Under the pieces are notes generated by a model that was given only the letters and a program-made list of their open reading frames with translations, was not told the DNA's origin and searched no databases. A stretch of DNA of 48,411 nucleotides, from assembly GCA_021799485.1 (NCBI GenBank), contig JAJZAK010000015.1, positions 1 through 48,411 on the forward strand. The letters run 5' to 3'. How positions within the stretch are numbered: the stretch's first letter is position 1; every line of letters begins with the position of its first letter. The DNA comes from a bacterium. GTDB lineage: Bacteria; Elusimicrobiota; Elusimicrobia; UBA1565; UBA9628. Positions 1 through 7,618 of the stretch are shown piece after piece. The position numbers and the translations under genes were made by a program.

Positions 1-20
1 CCCATTTTGAAGTATCATGC

Positions 21-56
21 TTTCACCTCGCGGGTGAAAAGTTGTCGCTTTTCACC
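21..56. repeat. Overlapping competing hairpins
   Basis: Three segments can pair in two exclusive ways: TTTCACC (21-27) with GGTGAAA (33-39), or GGTGAAAAG (33-41) with CTTTTCACC (48-56; 9-bp stem, 6-nt loop). This is seen directly. The stretch lies just left of a degenerate copy (about 107-127) of a repeat found near mobile-element debris elsewhere in the window, so it may be part of an element end. An attenuator role cannot be excluded. Confidence 0.45.
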
Positions 57-106
57 GATTCTTCCCTACCGTCGGGACGCGAGGTATTTTATTTCTTCAG
101 ACCTCG

Positions 107-127
107 GGCTTGCTTGAGGATTTGGGT
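107..127 (+). repeat. Degenerate copy of a dispersed element-end repeat
   Basis: About 18 of 21 positions match the repeats at 9426-9454 (plus) and 48215-48243 (minus), sharing the core TGAGGATTTGGGT. The copy overlaps the apparent start of the small ORF at 110, so the ORF's first residues are probably repeat-derived. Because it is partial, chance similarity is not fully excluded. Confidence 0.4.
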
Positions 128-496
128 TTCCTTACATCTATTGACGGCCTCCTGGCAAGAAATCGGCGCCATGATTTTTGGGATATCGCCTCGCGCATCA
201 CTCGTACCATGCCGGCCTGTGACGGACGATGTCGGGCCATTTTTTTATCAGGCTTGGCTGAAGCCTTGTGGGCCCGAGGATTTAGGGCGCGAGCCCTAAG
301 GGAATGTCGAATGGCGCAACATCTTTGCCCATCCTGCGCATCGCCATGGGTTCAGGAAGGCCTTTTCCGTTTAGAGGAGGGTGACAGGAAATCGGCCCGC
401 GATAGCTTGATCCAGGCTCTCAAGATCGATCCCGGCCGAAAGGACGCCGATTTTTTTATCAAAAGGCTCGAAAAGAAGGCGGGAAACCGGACTTGA
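110..496 (+). CDS. Small TPR-like hypothetical protein
   Basis: A 128-residue ORF from TTG at 110. The C-terminal half (about residues 65-125) has the helix-turn-helix spacing of one or two tetratricopeptide repeats: small and aromatic residues spaced as in ALRECRMAQHLCP, then an SARDSLIQALKIDP-type helix. No signal peptide or membrane segment is seen. The start is weak: there is no Shine-Dalgarno, and the first codons lie in a degenerate repeat shared with element remnants. The ORF may therefore be the 3' part of a larger TPR gene cut by an insertion, with no true start left. A weak TATTTT box lies at 85-90. Role unknown, probably protein-protein contact. Confidence 0.45.
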   Translation: MLEDLGFLTSIDGLLARNRRHDFWDIASRITRTMPACDGRCRAIFLSGLAEALWARGFRARALRECRMAQHLCPSCASPWVQEGLFRLEEGDRKSARDSLIQALKIDPGRKDADFFIKRLEKKAGNRT

Positions 497-527
497 TTTT
501 AGGATAGCGGCTTGTGTTGACGCTACA

Positions 528-599
528 TGCGCTCGCCAGGAATCGAACCTGGATACCAAGCTTCGCAGGCTTGTACACTATCCATTGTGTTACGAGCGC
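528..599 (-). tRNA. tRNA-Arg (anticodon GCG)
   Basis: The minus strand folds into a complete cloverleaf: acceptor GCGCTCG/CGAGCGC, D arm ACAC/GTGT with a GG-A loop, anticodon stem CAAGC/GCTTG with loop CTGCGAA, a 4-nt variable loop, and T arm CCAGG/CCTGG with loop TTCGATT. The discriminator is A, and CCA is not encoded. Anticodon GCG reads the arginine codon CGC. A20 in the D loop fits arginine identity. Most bacteria read CGN with tRNA-Arg(ACG) after A34-to-inosine editing, so G34 is uncommon. Confidence 0.93.
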
Positions 600-616
600 T
601 TCTGCGATGGCGCGAA

Positions 617-622
617 ATTATA
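617..622 (-). promoter_or_regulatory. -10 box of the tRNA-Arg gene
   Basis: A perfect TATAAT on the minus strand, 17 nt upstream of the mature tRNA 5' end. No convincing -35 hexamer is seen at 16-18 nt. The distance fits a short 5' leader trimmed by RNase P. Confidence 0.6.
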
Positions 623-661
623 CCATTCATGTTCCCCATGGCGTGGCGGGGATTTTCCGGC

Positions 662-667
662 TACAAT
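662..667 (+). promoter_or_regulatory. -10 box (TACAAT) of the histidine kinase gene
   Basis: TACAAT lies 8 nt before the TTG start at 676, so transcription would begin at or next to the start codon. No Shine-Dalgarno is present between them, and the -35 is weak. The same close spacing recurs at several other genes in the window. Confidence 0.45.
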
Positions 668-675
668 AAGACCGC

Positions 676-2805
676 TTGAACCTTTTTACCCGGTTCTTCC
701 TCGTTTTATTCGTCTTCGCCATGATTCCCATCCTGGCGAGCGGCGTTTGGATCATCAAGTGGAACGGGCAGATTCGCGAGAACGCCAAGCGCTCCCACGA
801 GGCCGTGGCCCAATTCGCCCAGGGACTCGTCGAGGCCGAGGCGGTGACGATGAACAAGTCCTTGGCTTTCGCGGAGCCCTTGGAGCGCGATTACGGCCAG
901 CATGTTTCCTACGAGAGGAAAATTCTCGTTGAGAACGTCTCGCGGCATCCCTTTCTCGCTTTCGCGGCCGTGTTGGGCCCGGACGGCAAGGTGCTCGACC
1001 AGCTCGAGATGCGCCAGGAAAACCTTTTCAGGGACCGTGCCGTCGTCTCCCGGGAGCTTCTCGGTCGGGCCTCGAGGACGAAACGCGTGGCCTTGGGCCC
1101 CATTGAGGCGATCAACGGCGTCCCCGTCCAGCCGATCGCCTATCCCTTCGACGATGGACGCTTCCTCTATGTCGTTTATTCGCTCAAAAGCCTGGCCGAC
1201 GAGCTCAAGAGACTCAAGGTCGGCGCGAACGGCGTTGTCGTCCTGCTCGACGCGTCGGGAGGACAGGTCCCTGGCTTTGGAACCCCGGATCTCAAGCTCA
1301 ATCTGGGGAAGGTCTCGAAGGGAAGCCCCGCGCTTCTTTCGGATAAATCCGGCTGGCTGACGTCGGTCCCCAGCGACGACGGCGTCCAAGTCGCGGCCTA
1401 CGAACTCGCCCCCACATTTCCTTTGTGGGTCTTGAGCGTCCAGAAAAGGTCCGAGGCCTTCGCTCAGCCGCCGCATTTCGTGGCCCAAGTGGCGACCTTC
1501 CTGATTGCGCTTGGGTTCTTGATCATCATAGGGGCCTACGCCATCTCGGCGGGCCTGACCCGGCCCATCAAGCAGCTCATCGTCGCCTCCGACAACGTGT
1601 CCCGCTCCGAATTCGACAAGCCCGTTCCGCCCATCGGATGGGCGGAGCTTGGCCAACTCGCGGGCGCCTTCAACGAGATGATGCGGCGGCTCAACTCCTA
1701 CAAGAAGCTCCAGGTCGAGAAGCTTCTCGAGGAAAAAGCGAAGGTCGAGGCGCTCGTCCACAACATCCCGGACGCCATCATCATGGCCGGCTTTGACGGG
1801 ACCGTGTTCTACCTCAACGGGGCGGCGCGGCTTCTGTTGGGTCTCGACGGGGCCGCGAAAAAAGAGGGCGGGAGCGCGATGAAAGTCGCCGAGGCGCTAA
1901 GCGTTCCCGAGATCCGAAGCATCGCCTTCGCGTTGCTGGGCCATAAAAAGCGTGTGGACGCCGCGGAGTTCGCCGTGCGCGGGAAAGACGGAGCCCCCCA
2001 GGGGATTTTCGCCTGCCGTGCGCTCACCGTCCAGAGCGCCGGCCGCGACGTGGGCATTCTCATCGCCCTGCGCAACGTCACGGCCGAGCGGGAGTTGGAC
2101 AAGATGAAGGAAGATTTCATGCACGCGATCGTGCACGATCTCCGCAACCCGCTCTCCGCGGTCGAAGGCTTTATCGGGCTCCTCGCGCGCAGTCCCGCTC
2201 TCGGCTCCAAGGAAAAGATGATGATGGGCTACGTCAAGACCGCGACCGACACTCTGCGCCAACTCGTCAGCGACATTCTAGATCTGGCCAAGCTCGAGTC
2301 CGGCACGAAAGACCTCAAGCTCGAGCAGACGAGCGCCCTTGAGATATTGGAATCCTTAAAGGCGCTTTTCAGCCTTCAGACCCAGGCCGCCTCCATGAAC
2401 CTGGTCTTCAGCCCTGGCTCGCCTCCCCTCGAATTCGCGGGGGACCGGGAACTCCTGACCCGCGTCATGATGAACCTCATCGGCAACTCCCTAAAGTTCA
2501 CTCCCAAAGGAGGCACCATCACCGCCTATATCGGCTCGAAGGGGGGGATGATGGAGTTCTACGTCCAGGACACGGGACGCGGCATTCCGGCCGACAAGCT
2601 CGACTTCGTCTTCGAGAAATTCAAGCAGTTGGATTCCGGAAAGGCCACGCGTTCGGGCTACGGCCTCGGGCTTTCCATCTGCAAAAAGATCGTGGAACTC
2701 CACGGCGGACGCATTTGGGCCGAGTCCGAGGAAGGCAAGGGAGCGCGCTTTATCTTCCAGATTCCGCGCCATGCGGTCGTGGAGGCCGCCAAAGTCGCGG
2801 TCTAG
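676..2805 (+). CDS. Membrane sensor histidine kinase (Cache-like, HAMP, PAS)
   Basis: A 709-residue two-component sensor. TM1 (about 4-26) and TM2 (about 269-293) flank a roughly 240-residue extracytoplasmic domain of Cache-like layout. They are followed by HAMP (about 294-345), PAS (about 358-460), HisKA with the phospho-acceptor His in HDLRNP (about residue 487), and an HATPase domain with N box (about 600), G1 DTGRGIP and G2 YGLGLS. It should autophosphorylate on His and pass phosphate to a response regulator. The convergent regulators at 4247-5331 are obvious candidates, though this is inference. The start is TTG with no Shine-Dalgarno, immediately after a -10 box. Its stop overlaps the stop of the convergent MotB-like gene within one CTAG. 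Confidence 0.93.
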   Translation: MNLFTRFFLVLFVFAMIPILASGVWIIKWNGQIRENAKRSHEAVAQFAQGLVEAEAVTMNKSLAFAEPLERDYGQHVSYERKILVENVSRHPFLAFAAVLGPDGKVLDQLEMRQENLFRDRAVVSRELLGRASRTKRVALGPIEAINGVPVQPIAYPFDDGRFLYVVYSLKSLADELKRLKVGANGVVVLLDASGGQVPGFGTPDLKLNLGKVSKGSPALLSDKSGWLTSVPSDDGVQVAAYELAPTFPLWVLSVQKRSEAFAQPPHFVAQVATFLIALGFLIIIGAYAISAGLTRPIKQLIVASDNVSRSEFDKPVPPIGWAELGQLAGAFNEMMRRLNSYKKLQVEKLLEEKAKVEALVHNIPDAIIMAGFDGTVFYLNGAARLLLGLDGAAKKEGGSAMKVAEALSVPEIRSIAFALLGHKKRVDAAEFAVRGKDGAPQGIFACRALTVQSAGRDVGILIALRNVTAERELDKMKEDFMHAIVHDLRNPLSAVEGFIGLLARSPALGSKEKMMMGYVKTATDTLRQLVSDILDLAKLESGTKDLKLEQTSALEILESLKALFSLQTQAASMNLVFSPGSPPLEFAGDRELLTRVMMNLIGNSLKFTPKGGTITAYIGSKGGMMEFYVQDTGRGIPADKLDFVFEKFKQLDSGKATRSGYGLGLSICKKIVELHGGRIWAESEEGKGARFIFQIPRHAVVEAAKVAV

Positions 2806-3428
2806 TCTTCGCTGCGGATGATGTCGATCTCGATGCGGCGGTTGGCCGCGCGGTTCGCGGCCGTGGTGTTCGGCCTCAAGGGACGGTATTCGCCGTAGCC
2901 CGTCGCGGAAAGCCGGTAGGCGGGAACGCCCGCGTGCTCGAAGAACTCAAGAACGCTGAAGGCGCGCGCGGCGGAGAGCTCCCAGTTGGATTTGAAGGGC
3001 GAGCGCGGTCCCAGGGGCTGGTTGTCCGTGTGGCCCTCGATCGACACGTGGTTGGGGATGTCCCGTAGGGCGGCGGCCAGCTGGCGCAGCTGGTCCTCCG
3101 TCCCCTCCTTGATCGTTGCCGACCCGGGATTGAAGAGAACGGGCTCGCTGAAGTAAAGCCTGATCCGGTTGCGCGTCACCTCGAGCTTGGCGATTTTTTG
3201 GATTCCATAGGAGGAGAAGAGCTCCTCGATGAGGCGGCTTTGCTTGCCGAACTGGCTTTCGATCGACTTGAGGCTCATGTTGACCGCCATGCTCTTCGCG
3301 GAAATGCCGGCCGCCATCAGGAGGAAAAAGACCGTCAGAAAGCTCATCAGGTCCCCATAGGTGATCGCCCAGAGGGCGCCTTTGTTGAGCTGTCCCTCCA
3401 GTTCATCCGTCGCGTCGGTGTCGATCAT
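2802..3428 (-). CDS. motB: MotB-like stator protein with OmpA peptidoglycan-binding domain
   Basis: A 208-residue protein with one N-terminal TM helix whose ITYGDLMSF motif carries the proton-channel Asp (about D26), as in MotB. A short linker leads to a C-terminal OmpA/MotB domain with peptidoglycan-binding features (GHTDNQP, LSAARA, GYGEYRP, NRRIEI). The start ATG at 3428 overlaps the MotA-like stop by ATGA, so translation is coupled. A longer ORF in the same frame reaches 4214 but only runs across the MotA-like gene in another frame. With MotA it would form a proton-driven complex anchored to peptidoglycan. No flagellar genes are in the window, so it could serve flagella encoded elsewhere, gliding or an Exb/Tol-type motor. 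Confidence 0.88.
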   Translation of the reverse strand: MIDTDATDELEGQLNKGALWAITYGDLMSFLTVFFLLMAAGISAKSMAVNMSLKSIESQFGKQSRLIEELFSSYGIQKIAKLEVTRNRIRLYFSEPVLFNPGSATIKEGTEDQLRQLAAALRDIPNHVSIEGHTDNQPLGPRSPFKSNWELSAARAFSVLEFFEHAGVPAYRLSATGYGEYRPLRPNTTAANRAANRRIEIDIIRSED

Positions 3429-4228
3429 GGAGCGGGCGCGGTCGCCGCGGCGCCCGCCGGAGCCTCCTCGGCCTCCACGCGGCGGCGGGCCGCATAGGCG
3501 GAAAGGTGGGTTTCGATGACGTAGGGGGATTTGCCCGAGGCGATGTCGAGAACCCCCTCGAGAAGGATTTCGTAGATGAGAGTCTCTCCGATGGCCTTGA
3601 TCCGGATGTGGCCGGCGACGGGGACGCAGATGAGGTTCGCGGTCGAGATCCCCAGGAAGGCCGAGGACAGAGCGAGCGCCATGGCCGGGCCCACGCGCGT
3701 CGGGTCCGACATCGTCTGAAGCACCTTGACCATGCCGATGAGAGTGCCGAGGAGCCCGAACATCGGAGTCAGGATGCCGATGGTTCTGAAAGTATTGGAA
3801 TCCTCCATGCCGTCCGAGCGGCGGCGTTTGATCTCCGCCTCCATCATCCGGCGCGTCTCGGCGGTCTCCCCCGATGAGACCGCTGCGATGACGGCGCGAT
3901 GGAGGAAGCCGTCGGCGAAGTTCTGGCTTTCGCCTTGGATCGCGAGGATGCCGCCGCCGTTCTGCGCGAGTCGCGCGAGGCGCACGGCTTCGGCGATGGC
4001 CTGCTCCGGAGCGGGCAGCCTGTCGGGGAGAAAGAGGCGCAAAAAACGCGCGAAAGCGCGCCAGATCATCGTCCCCGGCGTGGAGATCATCGTGGCCGCC
4101 AGGCTTCCGCCGTAGACGATGATGAGGGCGTGGCCGCCAAGGAAGGTGCCAACGGCGCCGATATGCTCGAGCGCCCAGGCGATGACGGCCGCGCCCAGGA
4201 GGGAGCCGATCCACACGGAGAATGTCAC
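3425..4228 (-). CDS. motA: MotA/TolQ/ExbB-family proton channel
   Basis: A 267-residue integral membrane protein with the MotA layout: two N-terminal TM helices (about 5-25 and 30-50), a cytoplasmic domain (about 60-155), then two TM helices (about 160-180 and 190-212) with the family pattern TPMFGLLGTLIGMVKVL. The C-terminus is an Ala/Pro-rich tail. The start is GTG at 4228 with an AAGGGGG Shine-Dalgarno. It lies 18 nt after the OmpR-type regulator and overlaps the MotB-like gene. It pairs with the downstream MotB-like protein to convert proton flow to movement. The co-transcribed response regulators suggest signal-controlled expression or activity. Confidence 0.88.
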   Translation of the reverse strand: MTFSVWIGSLLGAAVIAWALEHIGAVGTFLGGHALIIVYGGSLAATMISTPGTMIWRAFARFLRLFLPDRLPAPEQAIAEAVRLARLAQNGGGILAIQGESQNFADGFLHRAVIAAVSSGETAETRRMMEAEIKRRRSDGMEDSNTFRTIGILTPMFGLLGTLIGMVKVLQTMSDPTRVGPAMALALSSAFLGISTANLICVPVAGHIRIKAIGETLIYEILLEGVLDIASGKSPYVIETHLSAYAARRRVEAEEAPAGAAATAPAP

Positions 4229-4246
4229 GAGAACCCCCTTATGTTT

Positions 4247-4930
4247 TTAAAGCCTGAACAAATAGCCGATCTTGAAAATCGTCTGGATGCGCTCGCCGTA
4301 CGCCCCAAGCTTTTTGCGCAGGTTCTGAATCTCCTTGTCCACGTTGCGTTCGTCCTTGGGCGCCCCGTTTTGCTTCCAGATTTCCTTGAGAAGAAGAGAG
4401 CGCGGGAGCGCCCGGTTGGCTTGGCCGACAAAGTAGCTCAGGAGCTCGTATTCGAGGGGGCGAAGATCGAGCATCTTGCCGTTCAAGGTGACCCGCCTTT
4501 CCTCCGGGAAAATCGAGAGCTCTCCGGCCTTGACGGGGAGGCTGTCCGTGCTGCGCGCGCCGACGCGGCGGAGCAAGCTTTCGAGGCGAAGGACAAGAAG
4601 CCTTTCCTCGACGGGCTTCGCCAGGTAGTCGTCCGCCCCGGCTTCGAGGGCCTTGACGGCATCCTCGGATCGGACGTCGTGGGCCGAGACGGCCACGATG
4701 AGGAGAGCCGAGGTCTCGGCGTTGGACCGCAGGGCGCGGATCACCTCCCGCCCGTGCATGCCGGGGATCTGCATGTCGAGGATCACCGCATGGGGCTGGA
4801 AGCGCGTTAGGCCGTCGAAAAAGCGCCCCGCGGTCGGAAAATGTTGGACGGAGTAGCCCATGTCCTTAAGGAGTCTCTGCCATAAGTCGCCCCACTCGAG
4901 GTCGTCGTCGACGACGGCCACCCTGATCAC
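4247..4930 (-). CDS. OmpR/PhoB-family response regulator
   Basis: A 227-residue transcription factor. The receiver domain (about 1-118) has the acidic DDD cluster near the start, the phospho-acceptor Asp in LDMQIPG (D52) and the conserved Lys in LAKPVEE. The C-terminal winged helix (about 130-227) has the usual LRPLEYELLSYF and GYLFRL ends. The start is GTG at 4930, preceded by GGAGG at about 4-nt spacing. It lies 17 nt after the CheY-like gene. It probably regulates genes in response to the histidine kinase at 676 or another kinase. Target genes are unknown; the downstream MotAB-like pair shares its transcript. Confidence 0.92.
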   Translation of the reverse strand: MIRVAVVDDDLEWGDLWQRLLKDMGYSVQHFPTAGRFFDGLTRFQPHAVILDMQIPGMHGREVIRALRSNAETSALLIVAVSAHDVRSEDAVKALEAGADDYLAKPVEERLLVLRLESLLRRVGARSTDSLPVKAGELSIFPEERRVTLNGKMLDLRPLEYELLSYFVGQANRALPRSLLLKEIWKQNGAPKDERNVDKEIQNLRKKLGAYGERIQTIFKIGYLFRL

Positions 4931-4947
4931 ACGGCCTCCGCAACCAC

Positions 4948-5331
4948 TTATTCGCCGAGCCCCAGAGCGTCGCGCACGCGCGCGATCAGATCCTTGGTTT
5001 CAAACGGCTTCAAGATGTAGTCCGTCGCTCCGGAGTTGAGGCCTGTGTTGATGGGGGTCAGTTCCGAGTTGACGGTGCACATGATGACGGGAGTGTCCTT
5101 CCGGGGGCCGTCCTTGCGGATTTTGCGGCAGATATCGAAGCCGTCCATGTCGGGGAGGCGCACGTCGAGCAGGACGAGATCCGGATGGAATGAGGCGTAG
5201 AGGCGGAGGCCCTCGGTGCCGTTAGCCGCCTCGGAGATGTCAAAGCCCTCGTCCTCGAGCACGTCTCGGATCAAAGTCCGGAAGTCGGGTTCGTCCTCGA
5301 CGATGAGGATTTTCTTCTTCCCGGGCGCCAC
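4948..5331 (-). CDS. Single-domain CheY-like response regulator
   Basis: A 127-residue stand-alone receiver: acidic pocket EDE (12-14), phospho-acceptor Asp in LLDVRLPD (about D56), switch Thr/Ser region and Lys in ILKPFE. There is no output domain, so it should act by protein contact, as CheY does on motors or in phosphorelays. The reading frame stays open to 5367, but a strong promoter occupies 5339-5367, so the GTG at 5331 is preferred. That GTG is 7 nt after the -10 box and would give a leaderless mRNA. It is the first gene of a unit with an OmpR-type regulator and MotA/MotB-like proteins, which makes motor control an attractive but unproven role. Confidence 0.9.
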   Translation of the reverse strand: MAPGKKKILIVEDEPDFRTLIRDVLEDEGFDISEAANGTEGLRLYASFHPDLVLLDVRLPDMDGFDICRKIRKDGPRKDTPVIMCTVNSELTPINTGLNSGATDYILKPFETKDLIARVRDALGLGE

Positions 5332-5338
5332 GGCATCA

Positions 5339-5367
5339 GTTATAACAGGATGGCATGGCCAAGTCAA
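5339..5367 (-). promoter_or_regulatory. Strong sigma70-type promoter of the CheY-OmpR-MotAB unit
   Basis: Minus strand TTGACT (5362-5367), a 17-nt spacer, then TATAAC (5339-5344). The GTG start at 5331 follows 7 nt after the -10 box, placing the transcription start at or next to the start codon. The promoter sits directly after the stop of the upstream penicillin-binding protein gene. Confidence 0.8.
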
Positions 5368-5374
5368 TGCTTGC

Positions 5375-7618
5375 TCACCGCTTAAAAATCCTTTTGAACC
5401 AGCCTAGGAGGCCCCCTTTGTGGAGATTGCAATAGGCCGTGGGCTCCGTACCCGAAACGTAGACTTCCTTGACCCGAACGGGACAGCCGGAGCGGGCCCT
5501 CAAGCCCGAGGCGGGATCGATCGTCGCCTCAACGACGCCCGCGGGTTTCGTGAAGTCCTTGGCGGGGCAGCCCGCGAGGGCTTGGGACATGAAGGTCTGC
5601 CAAAGAGGCAACGCGTCTTTCGCGCCGGTCAATCCAGTGACACGGCGCAGGTCGTCCCCGGACCACACGCCGCAGAGCAGCCGCGGCGTATAGCCGATGA
5701 ACCAGGCGTCGCGGCCGAGATTCGTCGTCCCCGTTTTTCCGGCCGCAGGCAGCCGAAAACCCATGGAGGCGAGGGACCGGGCCGTTCCCTCGCGCACCAC
5801 GCTTTCAAGCAGCGAGGTGAGGACGAAGGCGATCTCGGGCTTGATGACGCTTTCGCGCTCGACGCGATCCGTTTCGAGAAAACGCCCTTCGGCATCGAGG
5901 ATCGCCAGCACGAGGAGGGGCTTGACCCGGAAGCCGCCGTTGGCGAAGGGCGCGTAAGCCGCCGAGAGATCCAGCAGCGTCGTTTCCGAGCTCCCTAGCA
6001 TGGAAGTCAGATTTCTCTGGATGGGTTGGGCCAAGCCCAGGCGCTTGGCCATATCAATCACGGCGTCGATTCCAACCTTATCCGCCGCGTCCAGGGCCGC
6101 GGCATTGAGGGAATGGGCCAAAGCCCGGCGCAGGCTCACGGGCCCCCAGTAGTGCTCGTTGTAATTTCTGGGATTCCAATCGCCCAGGGCTTCGCGGTAG
6201 CTGCGAGGCCTGTCGTCGAGGACGGTTGAGGGGGATAGGCCCTTTTCGAGAGCCGTCGCATAGAGGATGGGCTTGAAGGCGGAGCCCGGTTGCCGCAGCG
6301 CCTGGGACGCGCGATTAAACTGGCTCTTGGCGAAGTCGCGTCCGCCGACGAGGGCTTTGACCAGGCCCGTCTCGGGATCGAGAGCCGCGAGGGCCGCTTC
6401 GATGCGCGAGGGCCGCGCCAGGGCGCGATAGGCGTCCATCTGGAGAACGGGGTCCATGGCGGTGTAGACCTTGAGCCCCCCGCGGAAGACGGCGTCGTCG
6501 CCATAGCGCGGCACGATCTGGCGAAGGACCTCGGAGACGTAATAGGCGGCGAAGCGCTCTCGTGACGGAATGGGGGGACGGGGGTTGACGGCGAGAGGAG
6601 TCCGGAGCGCGCGCTGGAGCTGCTCCAAGGATATCAAGCCGTCGATCCGCATCCGATTGAGCACCCAATTGCGCCGCCGCAAGGCCGCTTGAGGGCGCTC
6701 GAAAGGGTTGTAGTAGTAGGGCGACCGGATGAGGGCGGCCAGGAGCGCGCAGTCCGGCAACGTCAGTGTCGGGAGATTCTTGCCGAAGTAGAATTTCGCG
6801 GCGGACTTGACGCCGGCGACGCTCAAGGAGCCCGCCTGGCCCAGATAGATGTGATTGAGATAGAGCGTGAGAATCCGATCCTTTCCGTAGCGGTGTTCGA
6901 GATAGATCGCGAGCGCCGCCTCCTTGATCTTGCGGCTAAGCGTCCGGCGGGGAGTTAAAAAGAAGTTTTTGGCGAGCTGTTGTGTGATCGTGCTCGCTCC
7001 AAGGACGATCCGCTGCCGGCGCAGGTCGACCCAAAGCGCCCGGCCCACGGCCCGCCAATCGATCGCGCCATGAGCGTAAAAACGGCGGTCTTCGGCCGCG
7101 AGAACGGCCTGTCGGAGTTGAAGGGGGATCTCCTTGAAGGCGGCCGGCTCCCGGCGTACCTTCCGGGGGCCGGAGATTTCCTCCACAAGCTCGGGCTCGA
7201 AGGCCAGGAAAGGCGCGGCGTTCCCGGAGGAGTCCCGGATGCTCCATCGATCAGAAAGCCAAGTACGAGATAATGCATAGATGCCGGGACTTTGAGACAA
7301 AAATGGCCCTTGGAAGCCGCGGGCGCCGATGAGAAGCCGTCCTTGGTGCAGGACGTACTGGCCGGCCGCGGGCGGAGCGCTGGAGGCTTCGGCGTAGCCC
7401 AGCCGTTTGAGACGTGCGAGGACCCAGGGCCAACCGCAAGCTTCCGCGCCGTCCCGAAAGACGGCGGGTTCGGCATAGATTCTCGTCGAGAAGCTCTCGC
7501 CCAGCCCGCCGACAACGAGCTTTGAAAGCTTATGTTCCGCGACGACGACCACGACCGCCCAGGCGGCGGCAAGGAGCGCCAGGGCGGCAAGGACGGCGCG
7601 GCGGAGGCGAAGCCTTAT
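5375..7618 (-). CDS. Class A penicillin-binding protein (PBP1A type)
   Basis: A bifunctional peptidoglycan synthase of about 747 residues. The GT51 glycosyltransferase domain shows AAEDRRFYAH, GASTITQQLAKN and RKIKEAALA. The transpeptidase domain has SxxK in GSAFKP, SLN in AHSLNAA and KTG in AGKTGTT. It polymerises and cross-links peptidoglycan in the periplasm. The first ordinary start in frame (GTG 7552) would cut through the single TM helix. Reading back gives a basic N-terminus and a full hydrophobic helix, starting at ATA 7618, which overlaps the stop of the upstream peptidase gene (ATAA). An AUA start is rare, so this may be an unusual start, a CTG start within, or a base error. No Shine-Dalgarno is seen. 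Confidence 0.9.
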   Translation of the reverse strand: MRLRLRRAVLAALALLAAAWAVVVVVAEHKLSKLVVGGLGESFSTRIYAEPAVFRDGAEACGWPWVLARLKRLGYAEASSAPPAAGQYVLHQGRLLIGARGFQGPFLSQSPGIYALSRTWLSDRWSIRDSSGNAAPFLAFEPELVEEISGPRKVRREPAAFKEIPLQLRQAVLAAEDRRFYAHGAIDWRAVGRALWVDLRRQRIVLGASTITQQLAKNFFLTPRRTLSRKIKEAALAIYLEHRYGKDRILTLYLNHIYLGQAGSLSVAGVKSAAKFYFGKNLPTLTLPDCALLAALIRSPYYYNPFERPQAALRRRNWVLNRMRIDGLISLEQLQRALRTPLAVNPRPPIPSRERFAAYYVSEVLRQIVPRYGDDAVFRGGLKVYTAMDPVLQMDAYRALARPSRIEAALAALDPETGLVKALVGGRDFAKSQFNRASQALRQPGSAFKPILYATALEKGLSPSTVLDDRPRSYREALGDWNPRNYNEHYWGPVSLRRALAHSLNAAALDAADKVGIDAVIDMAKRLGLAQPIQRNLTSMLGSSETTLLDLSAAYAPFANGGFRVKPLLVLAILDAEGRFLETDRVERESVIKPEIAFVLTSLLESVVREGTARSLASMGFRLPAAGKTGTTNLGRDAWFIGYTPRLLCGVWSGDDLRRVTGLTGAKDALPLWQTFMSQALAGCPAKDFTKPAGVVEATIDPASGLRARSGCPVRVKEVYVSGTEPTAYCNLHKGGLLGWFKRIFKR

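Noticed and set aside
3428-4214. An upstream extension of the MotB-like frame to 470 residues
   Set aside because: It overlaps the whole MotA-like gene in another frame and is Arg/Pro-rich; the ATGA overlap start at 3428 gives a standard MotB.
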